Assembly (NCBI GenBank): GCA_037951105.1
Contig: JBAMJV010003016.1
Location: 40,209-104,208 of the forward strand
Origin: Echinarachnius parma
Taxonomy: Eukaryota; Echinodermata; Echinoidea; Clypeasteroida; Echinarachniidae
Direction of reading: 5' to 3'
DNA length: 64,000 nucleotides
Positions 43,394 through 54,100 of the stretch are shown here, piece by piece. Below the pieces are notes generated by a model that was given only the letters and a program-made list of their open reading frames with translations, was not told the DNA's origin and did not search any database. The translations under genes and the position numbers were made by a program. The first letter of the stretch is position 1. The number at the start of each line of letters is the position of its first letter.

Positions 43394-46300
43394 TCATTCC
43401 ATTCTTCTTGGCAACGCCCAGCGCTCTTCGTCGCCATCCTCTTTGGCGGATGTGTCTTCTGGAATGCTGCTTTCTTGAAGCCTTCTCGCCACCACATTTC
43501 CTTCTACGAACGTCGCCACATCTTCCATTATCTCCGACAGGAAAACCCTCGCTGCCCTCTCATTCACATTAGCGGGGCAAACAGAGCATGGCGCATGTGC
43601 GTCTCCGGCTTCAGATGACGGTCGCTGCTGATGTGATGCCTGCTTAGCATCCTCATCAATATATGTGTACCCGGTCTCGGGCGATTGTGGCTGATTGGTT
43701 GTTGGCTGCTCATCAGCATCAACATCACATGAGCTTTCCTTCATTTCATCTGGATGGATATCAGTGCACACCTCATCCGAGTCTTCTCCTTCAGATGATG
43801 AATGCTTCAGGTTATATAGACGGGTGTCTTTGGAGGGCTGGTGCTCTGGATCTCCGAGGCCTGACGAAATATTTTGGCGACGTGCCGATGCAACGGCCTG
43901 GAAAATTGTAAATGAGGGGAGTTAAGCCATAATGTTCTTTTGATGGATAAAATACATGCACGTCCTGGTATGGAGATAACTTTATGATTTTTTTTTACAA
44001 AATGCTAACATTCGTATATGACTGTCAGGTATATAATTGCATACATCGTCTTGCATTTGCTAACTTAAAACCGAACTCTAGCTGCTTTATGTTAAAGTTA
44101 CATCACTAAATAAAAATACTAACAAGATAAAAACAAGTGTAATAACAATTTCTTTTCTACCCAAGTTAAAAAAAGTGGAAGATTAACACGAATTTGATGA
44201 CCTTTATATCCAGAGGAAAGCATGCAGAATGTCAGTAATACCTTGATTATGTCGAGCTTCATCTCCTCATCTTGGTTGCTAGGAAACATGATGGTGTATG
44301 CCCCGCCATTGGGAGCAACCCTTAAACCCGTCACGAAATAGGCTGGCACGTCACTAACCACTTCGGGGCTAGACAACTGGGCATCAAGCTCTGTAAAATT
44401 TAAGAGATTTGTTTTAGTGTTTAGTTAGAACATTGTTTTTACACAGAGTATTTGTGGGGCCACAAATGGGTCAAAATATAATAACGCCAGTTTTATAACT
44501 TAATGCACAAGACCAATAATAAACCATAGCCTACTACATCCCAATAATAAAAAATACAAATTTGTAAATAATACAACATAATACAAATACAAACTTGTAA
44601 ATTATACAACTCTCAGACACAAATTTGGAGGCAAATTCCTTCAGATATCTCTGATATTTTGCCAAAAACAATTACACAAATTAGTTTTTATCTTAAATTA
44701 TTACCAATTTCCATCATTTGAAGACGGGAGCTAGCTGATGGCATTGTCATTCTCCATTCTTCATCGCTCTCCTCTTCATTCTCCTCCTCGTCATTTGAAG
44801 AGAGTTCGACGTCAGCATCATAGCCGAACTCCTTCGCATCATTGACGGTTTCGACGTTGTCCTCTTCACAGGAGGAGCCTAGTGAAGAGACGTCGTTTAT
44901 GATCGGGTATTTTACGATCACGAGTGGTGGTATCTCGATGACCGCGGTACCCACGATCTCGCCGTCGAGTCTGTTGATGATGCAGACTGTTTGGATGCCG
45001 ATCGTATCCTGCGGGAACATAAAAAATACATTAAAAATGTTAATCTTATTTTTGGTATTCATTATCTTGAACATGGCATTAGTTCCGCATTCTTCCAAAG
45101 ATATCTATATATATATTTTTTTTAAATTACGCATACAACAAGTAGAGATATACTACAGGAGGATTGGCAATTTATGTTATCTGACAAATATCAAAATCAT
45201 ATTGGGACAGAGAAAGAATAAAGTTGAGACTCCATGACGGAGCGCGGTCGGACTGATTGGGGGCATACTCTAGAGTATGTATTACTTTATTTTGTCCAAA
45301 ATGTCCCCCAATATGTTTTTATTGTTTTGTCTTCAAATTATTGGGGTTGGGGATAAGTGCCCCCTCCCCATGCCCCATATTACCCGATAGCAACGCCACT
45401 GATTAAAAAGGATCTCTATAAACAGAGAGAAAATAATCTCACAAAATAGCTATTTTGACAGCATTATACCAGTCAATGAAATATAAGTATATTATACTCA
45501 CATTGATGGCATCATAAACGGGATCTATAGCTGGCATGTCTGGGACCGGTGACTTGGGTGTTGGTTTGTCATCAACAGCCTCCTCCACCAACTGGTCGCG
45601 CTCAGCTGGTTTAACGGGATCCCAGAAGGATGGGTCCGTTATTCCAAATTCCTGCATCAACTTCTTGCGAAGTTTCTTATCAGGACACTTTGAATATAAA
45701 AGTAAGCGAAACGGAAAATAATGGTGGGGCAAAAACTCTCAGGCCCTTTCAGGTTACTTGGAATTATAACACAGAATCATATATTTAAGTAATTTCACGC
45801 TTTATAATTCATCTTTATTGCTATATTGGTGCTTTGTTGATATATTAAAAATATACCTAAATGATAACAATAACAAATAAATAGTTTAGTAGGCCTAATG
45901 AAGGCGATATCACCCGATTATATCCAAAGAAGTGCATGACTGTATTCCGTATTTACTAGTTATCTTCATAATATAAAGTTGCAAAATATCAACAGAACAG
46001 ACAGGGAATCATTACTACCATTTCAAGAAAGTCACTCTCAAAAATTGTAAATGAATAGAGAACATAATCCAAAATCTGAAGTAATAACATGTTTTCCTAC
46101 GTATATTGGTTAACTTCTTTAATACATTTGTGTATTGAATAGACTAAAACAATAATTATATGATAATAACTTGGGATATGAACTATGCAGTGATATGTAT
46201 TACTATAACATCGCTTTGGCGTTAGTTTAGTTTATGATTTTGATTACTTTTTTAACATCAAGGCTATTATTATAATACATGATAATTTTCAATCAACATT

Positions 46301-47051
46301 TCGATTGGTTTAAAGGGATAGTTAAGTTCTGGTAAGGAGAGTACAGTTTTAGTGAAACTGAATTTTAGTAACCAAAACCTGCATCATTACATTACAAACT
46401 AATAGTTATAACTAGAGAGGAACACAAAATTACAAATGACGTAGTAAAGATCATGTTATCATTAAAAAAGAGCCGTTAAAACATAAGAGGGCGCTCTCTA
46501 AACACTAATCGGTTTCAACCATTTTGAATAAAATATTGTGCATGTGATGCTTTGTTGAAATAGTGATTAGATAGAGAAATAACCAACAACTATTTAAATA
46601 CCTATTTTGTAACTTTTTGAAAAGAGGAAGCATTTTTTTGAATTTTTAACGGCTGGTTCAAAATTCTCTAATAAACCCGGGACCCCGGGTTTATTACAAA
46701 TTGTTATATTTATGGATATTTCAGCCGTTTCTGAACCGATTTTGATCAAACAAAGATGATTTTATTGTTTAAATATTATGCTCTTTCAAATTTTATACTC
46801 AGTTTTTCATTACCTCACAAACCAATTAAGTAGTCTAGCGCCCTCTCTACCAAAACTCAACTTTCTCTTTAAAATGCAAATGTAGTTTTATAATGGTTAA
46901 TGGTTCATTATGTCTAATAATCCTTTTCTGCATGCGAGATAAATTTTGTTATAAGTTTTACCTTCTTCCGGAAGCGGGATTCTCTCCAATTAATGGCATC
47001 GGATGCAAATCCATCCTCTTTCTTGAGAAATTTAGATTTTACGCATCCCAT
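43394..47051 (-). CDS. Left paralog: N-myristoylated acidic protein, 410 aa, 5 coding exons
   Basis: Family not recognised. Coding exons on the minus strand: 47051-46962, 45687-45502, 45008-44705, 44390-44242, 43897-43394; phases chain to 410 residues. It starts MGCVKSKF: Gly2 and Cys3 with following Lys/Ser are the usual signals for N-myristoylation and palmitoylation, so a membrane-tethered cytosolic protein is likely. Exon 2 encodes CPDKKLRKKLMQEFG and FWDPVKPAERD; exon 3 a hydrophobic block (IGIQTVCIINRLDGEIVGTA) followed by an acidic run; exon 4 AYFVTGLRVAPNGGAYTIMF; exon 5 a Ser/Gln-rich region, then ERAARVFLSEIMEDVATFVE, a predicted amphipathic helix. A 3' UTR intron follows the stop (exon 5 continues to 43351). 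It mirrors the gene at 49483-53253, but keeps about 45 residues in exon 5 that the other lost. A PKA-anchoring role is hypothesised in the findings. Confidence 0.8.
45232..45412. repeat. Poly-G/C dispersed repeat, copy 3
   Basis: Begins CATGACGGAGCGCGGTCGGA and ends ATAGCAACGCCACTG; interior ATGTCCCCCAATATG and GTGCCCCCTCCCCATGCCCC. It lies in intron 2 of the left paralog. The ends GGAGCGC and GCAACGCCACTG suggest inverted terminal symmetry. Confidence 0.65.
46314..46868 (+). mobile_element. TTAA MITE family, copy 2
   Basis: Flanked by TTAA (46310-46313, 46869-46872). Starts AGGGATAGTTAAGTTCTGG, ends GGTAG..GCGCCCTCTCTACC, AAAACTCAACTTTCTCT in mirror. It contains a GGGACCCCGGGTTTATT insert-like step in the middle. 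Located in intron 1 of the left paralog, in inverted orientation to copy 3. Confidence 0.85.
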
Positions 47052-47268
47052 TTTTAGATATGATTTAAAGATATCAACAATACTTAGAAAGTATGAGAGA
47101 TAACTTTGATCAAGAACAGTAGCTGTCAGCAAGAGCTAGAAACTGTATGAATTGTATCATAGTCGAGACTCGTATGCCGTTGCTAAGGATTTTAGTGCGC
47201 GCAATAATGACAATGAACGCGCTTTTAATTATGACGTATTGCTACGTAAACAATGGCAGTTTGAGGCA
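47049..47268 (-). promoter_or_regulatory. Conserved 5' flank/UTR of left paralog
   Basis: Reading on the minus strand, TTTACGTAGCAATACGTCAT, AATTAAAAGCGCGTTCATT, TTAGCAACGG, TTTCTAGCTCTTGCT, CTGTTCTTGAT and TCATATCTAAAA precede ATG, matching the right paralog's flank at 49283-49482 in the same order. TACGTCA is a CRE-like half site. The last part probably lies in a 5' UTR. Confidence 0.6.
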
Positions 47269-47435
47269 TATTTCTATGGAGTCATCATACTTCTTTAGGT
47301 AAATGCAGGGGGGGGGGGGGTTCAAAATACGGGATTTTAAAAACAAATACCAATATTCTTGGCTTTCGAGTAAAAACTACCTCATTTTCGAACAGAATTA
47401 TCTCATATTCTGGCAAAACCGGGACAAAACCCTTA

Positions 47436-48050
47436 TAACTATGTCCCAGAAAGAATGGTACAGTCGGACAATATTTATGATGGTAAGATAAAATATACAT
47501 ATTTGATACCATATTTGACCTGTTTCCGTTCAGCGGATCCCGAATTATGTCGGGTTGATACGAATATACAAAAACCCATTTTGGGCTGATTTTCGTATTG
47601 GCACGGGAAATGTTGATGGGCATTCATTGCTCAAATTTGGTCTTCTCACATTTAAGATTTTGTAAAGACTCTGTTGATTGAACAATAGGCATAACATCCA
47701 TTAAAATAGAATTCACGTAATGGTAACATTATATTTAAGCATTACATTTAGCCAAATTAATAATTACTGAATATATTACATTCTACATTTATACTCTGAA
47801 AATAACATTCGGGTAAGTCATGTAATGCACAGAACATAAAATTGGCACAAAGTGAATTTCGCTTTACTGCAAACAAACGACTATATCTCACGACTGACGA
47901 ACCCAATTAAGTTTTTAAAAACCCAAACATCAGGAAGCCTGATTATTTGTCTCTACTATGATACCAAAAATGTATATTTTGGGATTACAGTAACCTTTAT
48001 ACCTTAAATACATATTTTCTGACTGTACCATTCTTTCTGGGACATACTGT
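47436..48050. mobile_element. About 610-bp Tc1/mariner-type MITE between the paralogs
   Basis: TATGTCCCAGAAAGAATGGT, ACAGTC at 47440-47465 is matched in reverse complement at 48020-48046. The outer bases TACAGTATGTCCCAG are clean only at the right end. No transposase. Confidence 0.7.
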
Positions 48051-48327
48051 ATAGGGGCAAACATATCACACATTCGGGTAAAATCAGCTCACATTATTTC
48101 TAATTTGAAGACACCTATAGGCAAAGGGAGGGTATCATTCACGCAAACGAGCTAAACCTTGTATTAAGAAGCGCGCGGAACGTCACCCGGGTAGAAGACG
48201 TGATGGCCGTGAACAAAAAACACAGCGCGCGCCGATACTATGTGTCGCCCCAGCTGTTCGCGTGATGAGGGAGGTGCGGTTGTTATGGTAACCTACCCGA
48301 GTGAGGATTTTGTGGATTTTAGATTAA
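48051..48327. other. Spacer, GC-rich patch
   Basis: AGCGCGCGGAACGTCACCCG and AGCGCGCGCCGATA text at 48170-48235 is GC-rich; no gene or repeat recognised. Confidence 0.4.
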
Positions 48328-48882
48328 AGGGATAGTTGAGTTTTGGTAGAGAGGGCGCTAGACTACTTATTTTTTATGTGAGGTAATGAAAAACTGAGTG
48401 TAAAATTTAAAAGAGCATAATATTTAAATAATAAAATCATCTTTGTTTGATCAAAATCGGTTCAGAGACGGCTGAAATAGCCATAAATATAACAATTTGT
48501 AATAAAGCTGGGGCCCCAGGTTTATTAGAGAATTTTGAACCAGCCATTAAAAATTCAAAAAAATGCTTCCTCTTTTCAAAAATTTACAAAATAGGTATTT
48601 AAATAGTTGTTGGTTATTTCTCTATCTAATCACTATTTCAACGAAGCATCACATGCACAATATTTTATTCAAAATGGGTGAAACCGATGAGTGTTTAGAG
48701 AGCGCCCTCTTACGTTTTAATGGCTCTTTTTGAATGATAACATGATCTTTACTACGTCATTTGTAATTTTGTGTTCCTTTCTAGTTATAACTATTAGTTT
48801 GTAATGTAATGATGCAGGTTTTGGTTACTAAAATTCAGTTTCACCAAAACTGTACTCTCCTTACCAGAACTCAACTATCCCT
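48328..48882 (-). mobile_element. TTAA MITE family, copy 3
   Basis: Flanked by TTAA (48324-48327, 48883-48886), inverted relative to copy 2, with very similar sequence including a GGGGCCCCAGGTTTATTAG step. Copies 2 and 3 sit on either side of the paralogs' start regions but at unequal distances. Confidence 0.85.
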
Positions 48883-49266
48883 TTAAGAATAGGTCCGAAG
48901 GCTTGCTGCGTGTTTTACGACCTGACCCTCTACTGTATTTTATCCACTAGTCGCTCGGTTAACATCGAGGTGAGGTTTATTTTTCCCAATTAAGAAGGGG
49001 TTTAAGTTAAAAGATATCGTTTAAATCTGCAAGCTTGAAAGGCCACTATGAGTGGAAAGATGTTGATATTCCTTGTATCCCATTCCACAAGATTATGTTA
49101 TCTTATCATGTATTTACGTCATGCTATAAATATTTTTTCTTAAATCGTAATGTGTACGAGATACGATTATGAGTGCTTTTTGCTCGAAGATGGGTATTTA
49201 AAAAAAACTCTCAGATTTGCATCCTCTGTAATTATGGTCTTTGCGCTGCATGTACCCAAATCAGTA

Positions 49267-49482
49267 TGACGTCAAATGCAAGTGTTTACGTAGCAATACG
49301 TCATAATCAAAAGCGCGTTCATTTGCATATGCGCGTACTAACATTTTCTTGGCAACGGTGCGAATCTTGACTCAACTAGCCTATAATTATTATTTCATAC
49401 AGATTCTAGCTCTTGCTAACAACTGTTCTTGATAAAAAATTTTCTTTGATACTTTCAGAGTAATTTTGATTTCATATCTAAA
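49267..49482 (+). promoter_or_regulatory. Conserved 5' flank/UTR of right paralog with full CRE
   Basis: TGACGTCA, the palindromic CREB/ATF consensus, is at 49267-49274. A second half site TACGTCAT is at 49290-49297, and then the blocks shared with the left paralog (AAAAGCGCGTTCATT, GGCAACGG, TCTAGCTCTTGCTAACA). CTTTCAG at 49452-49458 may be an acceptor ending a 5' UTR intron 25 bp before the ATG. Confidence 0.55.
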
Positions 49483-52400
49483 ATGGGTTGCGTGAAATCC
49501 AAATTTCGTCAGAATGAGGTATGCGCATCCGACGCTAATTCGTGGAGAGAGGCCCACTTTAGAAAGAAGGTATAATACGTCCATTATAACTGTTATAAAA
49601 CATTTTAATGTTGTTAAAGAAACTAAACAAAACATTTATTGCTAAATGCAATCTAAGTCAGAAAATGCAATCTGGATGCTTTGCTATACTAGTTGCTGGC
49701 TAATCATATCATCTCCGCATCATTCAGTTTTCAATGTGAATAATGTAACTTTTTTTAAAATAATAGTTTGATTGTACATAATGGAGAATCTTTTGTTCAA
49801 ATGTTGAATTTTTCTATTCTTATAATGATTGTGTTAAATGTATATTACTGAAAAATATTATATTTATATCCTGGGTTTCTGTATTATTATAATTTATTGA
49901 TTCGCTGTAATAACTTTATTATAAATAGAAACACTGAATTAAGAAGAGGCTAAAATCAATATTAGTATTTAGTGAAACACCTCCAGTAGCTCCCAAAGCC
50001 CACCGTGATGAAGGACAAATCTGTTTATATTTCTGTCCCTCCTAAAAAGTTAACAAATTACAAAATAATAGATATAACAAATTAAATAATTGAAACTTGT
50101 CTGTTATTTTTAGTCCTGTTTATTAACCGACAAGTAAAAAAAAATAGGTCTTCGCCCCCAAAATAATGTCGAACTTCTTTTTATTTAACATTCAAAGTGT
50201 CCTGATAAGAAACTTCGCAAGAAGTTGATGGAGGAATTTGGAGTAACGGACCCATCCTTTTGGGATCCCGTTAAACCAACTGAGCGCGACCTGTTGGTGG
50301 AGGCTGTTGATGACAAATCAACATCCAAGTCACCGGTCCCAGACATTCCAGCTATAGATCCCGATTATGATGCCATTAATGTGAGTATACTTATTCGAAT
50401 GATTATATTTGTTCTGATTTGCATTATATTAAAATGTTATGTATAAAAATGTGTAAACATCGAAATGTTTATGGATGAAAATTAATAATTACAAACCATT
50501 ATAATAATTACAATGTGATTAATATTTTGTATAATGTTGTCTTGTCAATCATAATGTACCCAGTAGAACACGAATTATGTGTAACACTCATATTATCATA
50601 ATGACAACAATAAATCCAACATAGTGTGTGTAATCGTTATTCAGTAAGTCTGTTGTACTGCTAGAGACCATTCTTATATTTCACTCCCTTTATCAAACCA
50701 TCACAATCATGTCTCCTCTTGTCAGGCCTATATGATTTAGGTAGTAGTATTTTGTGAGATATATTTTCTAAAGAATCTTTGATTAAAAAAATAAATAAAC
50801 TGATGGAGCATGGTCAGTAATATTGAATAAATCAACGCCTAGATAATGCCCATGAGATAATGAAAACAAATAATAAGATCAACCTTCTTCAATTCTCTTT
50901 CTTTTTAAAAATATTCATGCAGGATATGATCGGCATTCAAACAGTCTGCATCATCAACATACTCGACGGCGAGATCGTTGGTACCGCGGTCATCGAGATA
51001 CCACCAGTCGTGATCGTAAAAGACACGACCAATAACGACGACGCCTCTTCACTAGGCTCTTTCTGGGAAGAGGACGACGTCGAAACCACCAATGATAAGG
51101 AGAAGGAGTTCGGCTATGATGCCGACATCGAGTTATCTTCGAATAACGAGATGGAAGAGGACAATGACGAGGAGAGCGACAAAGATTTGGCAATGCCATC
51201 ATCTAGCTCCGGTCTCCAAACTGTGCACATTGGTAATTATTAACAAAACAATTACAATCCCCCCCCCCCCCAAAAAAAAAATATAAATAAATAAAATAAA
51301 ATAAATAAAAAATAAATAAATAAAAACAAATATTATAATAATATATGAATGAAAAAAATGCCCATAGATTGAAGAGTATTACTATTAAAGGGGTAGTTTA
51401 GTTTTGGTAGAGAGGGCGCTGCACATCACAATTTTTTTTGTGAGGTAATGAAAAACTGAGTGTCGAATTTGAGAGAACGTGCAATTTTAATGGCAGAATA
51501 AACTTTATTTGGTCAAAATCGACCCAGAAACGACTGAAATATCAATAAATATATCTGATCTTATAATTATTTGGGGCCCAAATAATTAGATATTTTTTTC
51601 AAAAAATTAAAAGAATGCTTGCACTTTTTCAAAAAAATTCAAAAGCGATTTTTAAATAGTTGTTGATGATCTCTCTATTTAATCATTAATTCAATCCAAC
51701 ATCACATACATAATTTTGTATGAAAAATGGTTGAAACCAATTCCTTTTAAGAAAGCGCCCTCTTGTGTTTTAATGGCTCTTTTTGAATGATAACAGGCTT
51801 TTTACTTAAAGTCGTTTGTAATTTTGTATACATTTCGAGCATGGTGGAGTTATAATCGTGAGTTTATAATGTTACTGTCCGGGTTTGGTTACTAAAGTTC
51901 AGCCTTACCAAAACTATACTACCCCTTTAAAGCAGTGTATATAATTATGGATGAAAACTTTGCCTTTGTTTGGTGTTTTAGAGTGTAAAACTATAGTATT
52001 TTGTCCTTATACTTCAAATAAACATACTCAGTCATATATATATCTACTTTAACAGAGCCCGGTGTAGAGAAATCCAGCTCCGAAGTGGCCAGTGACGAGC
52101 CAGAGTATTTCGTGACGGGTTTAAGGGTTGCTCCCGGAGGCAGGGCATACAACATCACGTTTCCTAGCAACCGAGATGAAACTGACACTGAACCAGAGAA
52201 GAAGCACGACATAATCAAGGTATTACTGGCATTCTGCATGCTTGTCTCCCAGAATACATACCTTGAACATACCTTGAAGGCCACACCTCACCATCTTCAT
52301 CGTGAGAGTAGACAGTTTAGCGTGGCAGGGTTTAGGGGGCCCTTTTGAGCCCATTTTAAAAACCCAAGTTGGATAGCTGTTTCTTAAAACTTAGGAGTGA

Positions 52401-53253
52401 GGGGACTTGGGCTACACTTTGTGGGAGTTTGTTCCATATGTTGACAACCTTTTGACTGTAGACGTTTTTCCTGACATCCAGCCTGCTTCTGAACTTTGTG
52501 AACTTCATGAAATTGCCTCTTGTTCTGCGGTATCCTGATCTCTCGAAGAAGTTTTCTGGTTTTGTTTTGTCGATCTGTGTCATACTAATTCATCCACGGA
52601 TGGTCTTAAAATGCATCATGTTTGTTGAATTTTAAAGGTAGAGGCTTCACTACTTGTTTTACTTTATCTTTTTAGAATTATCATTCAGCGGAGTGACATC
52701 ATAATTAATTAATATTCTAGATTTCCAATCTCATGATCATCAAGAGTCAATGGTTAGCAAGTTAGTTTTAAAAATATATATATATATATATTTATATATG
52801 CTGTACTTACCATTATACTATGACAAGCGTATCTGTCAATGGAACAGTACGCCTAAATATATTTTTCCCCTATCTCTAATCACCCAGAGTGTTGCGTTGG
52901 AACGTCGGCAGAAATTGCCAGGAGATCTCGGAGATCCAGAGCAGCCAACAACCAATCATCCACAATCATCTGAAGCCGGGAACTCACATGTTGATGATGC
53001 TAAGCAGGCATCACATCAGCAGCGACCTTCGTCTGAAGCCGGAGACGCTCAGGCGCCGCGCCGTGATTGCCCTGCAAATGTGGAGGAGAGGGCAGCAAGG
53101 GCTTTCCTGTCGGAGATTATGGAAGATGTGGTGACCCTCGTAGAAGGAAATGTGAATGCGCAAAGGCTTCAACAAAGCAGCATTCCAGAAGACACGACCG
53201 CCAAAGGGAAAGCTGACAAGGAGAGTGGATTGATGGCGAGGAGAACGGAATGA
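49483..53253 (+). CDS. Right paralog: N-myristoylated acidic protein, 369 aa, 5 coding exons
   Basis: Inverted duplicate of the gene at 43394-47051. Coding exons: 49483-49569, 50198-50380, 50923-51232, 52056-52219, 52888-53253; phases chain to 369 residues. It starts MGCVKSKFRQNEVC (myristoyl/palmitoyl type). Exon 2 carries CPDKKLRKKLMEEFG, exon 3 MIGIQTVCIINILDGEIVG and an acidic block (EMEEDNDEESDKD), exon 4 EYFVTGLRVAPGGRAYNITF, exon 5 ERAARAFLSEIMEDVVTLVE. Reading frames of both copies are intact, which argues that both are or recently were functional. The exon order, phases and stop position are shared. Compared with the left copy, exon 5 has a deletion of about 45 codons between GDPE and QPTTN. 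No signal peptide or transmembrane segment is seen. Function unknown. Confidence 0.8.
51389..51926 (-). mobile_element. TTAA MITE family, copy 4
   Basis: Flanked by TTAA (51385-51388, 51927-51930), in intron 3 of the right paralog. Starts AGGGGTAGTTTAGTTTTGG. More diverged than copies 2 and 3. Confidence 0.8.
52355..52583 (-). mobile_element. Non-LTR retrotransposon fragment (CR1/L2-like C-terminus)
   Basis: On the minus strand the frame reads GYRRTRGNFMKFTKFRSRLD, VRKNVYSQKVVNIWNKLPQS, VAQVPSLLSFKKQLSNLG. This is the typical C-terminal tail of CR1/L2/Jockey-type LINE reverse transcriptases (R.RG...K...R...R.N.F..RVVN.WN.LP). It is only the 3' end, as in most 5'-truncated LINE copies, and sits in intron 4 of the right paralog. 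Confidence 0.75.
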
Positions 53254-53509
53254 AGTATGCCGAAAGCCTCGAAGACGCATCAGTGTTGGCACAAGGTAAA
53301 TAATGGTTCAACGTTGGTTTACCCATTAATCAATAATGTTCTCCTGAACATTGTCATTTTTCTCACTGTAAACACTTAAACCTAAAAAGTAGATCTTATG
53401 ATAGATAGCATACTTTTAGTGCAAACCAATCAAAAATGGATATTGTCAGTAGAATGAAGGGTATTGTTATACATTAGATGACCCTCTTTTCATTTCTTTT
53501 ATACTGCAG

Positions 53510-54100
53510 GATGTCCTATCAACACCGTCACACATTCCAAGGGACTACCACTCTAAAGATCTGTGCCATCTAGATATTAAATCAATTTCCACAACAAACA
53601 GCGAAGTTAACGATAGTCTGAGGACTAAGGTGCCTGGACGAATACCTCTTAAACAGGACAAAGCACCCGTCATATCTAGACGTAATCTCTGGATCTGGGG
53701 ACTATAGTTTGGAGTACATCATTGCCAAGAACATGACACAACAGGAATATATAGTAAGCAGCCTCAACACACAGTCAGTGTCCATCAACATGATCATCCA
53801 TAAAGTATGTGGGTTCTGAAGAGCTTACATCACCAACCAGACAGAGGACTGGATAGAGAAGAGACTGGTCATTACAAAATCAATATGAAGATACACATTT
53901 CGACTCGAGACGAGTTTAATTTACATATCAACGCCAAGAACAAGATGATGAGGACTGGGCAGAATTGGTTCAAGATGACATAAAAGACCAAGTCATCAGG
54001 AGGAGATGATTGTCTCAAAATCAGTGTCGTATTCAACAACATGTGAGAGGAACATGTCATTATGACTTCAATTACAAATAAAATATTCCTCTCTTGTGTC
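53510..54100 (+). other. 3' UTR exon of the right paralog with poly(A) signal
   Basis: After the stop, exon 5 runs to 53295 (donor GTAAAT) and resumes at 53510 (acceptor ACTGCAG). The new exon begins GATGTCCTATCAACACCG, as does the left paralog's at 43146 on the minus strand. AATAAA at 54077-54082 is a plausible poly(A) signal. Confidence 0.6.
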
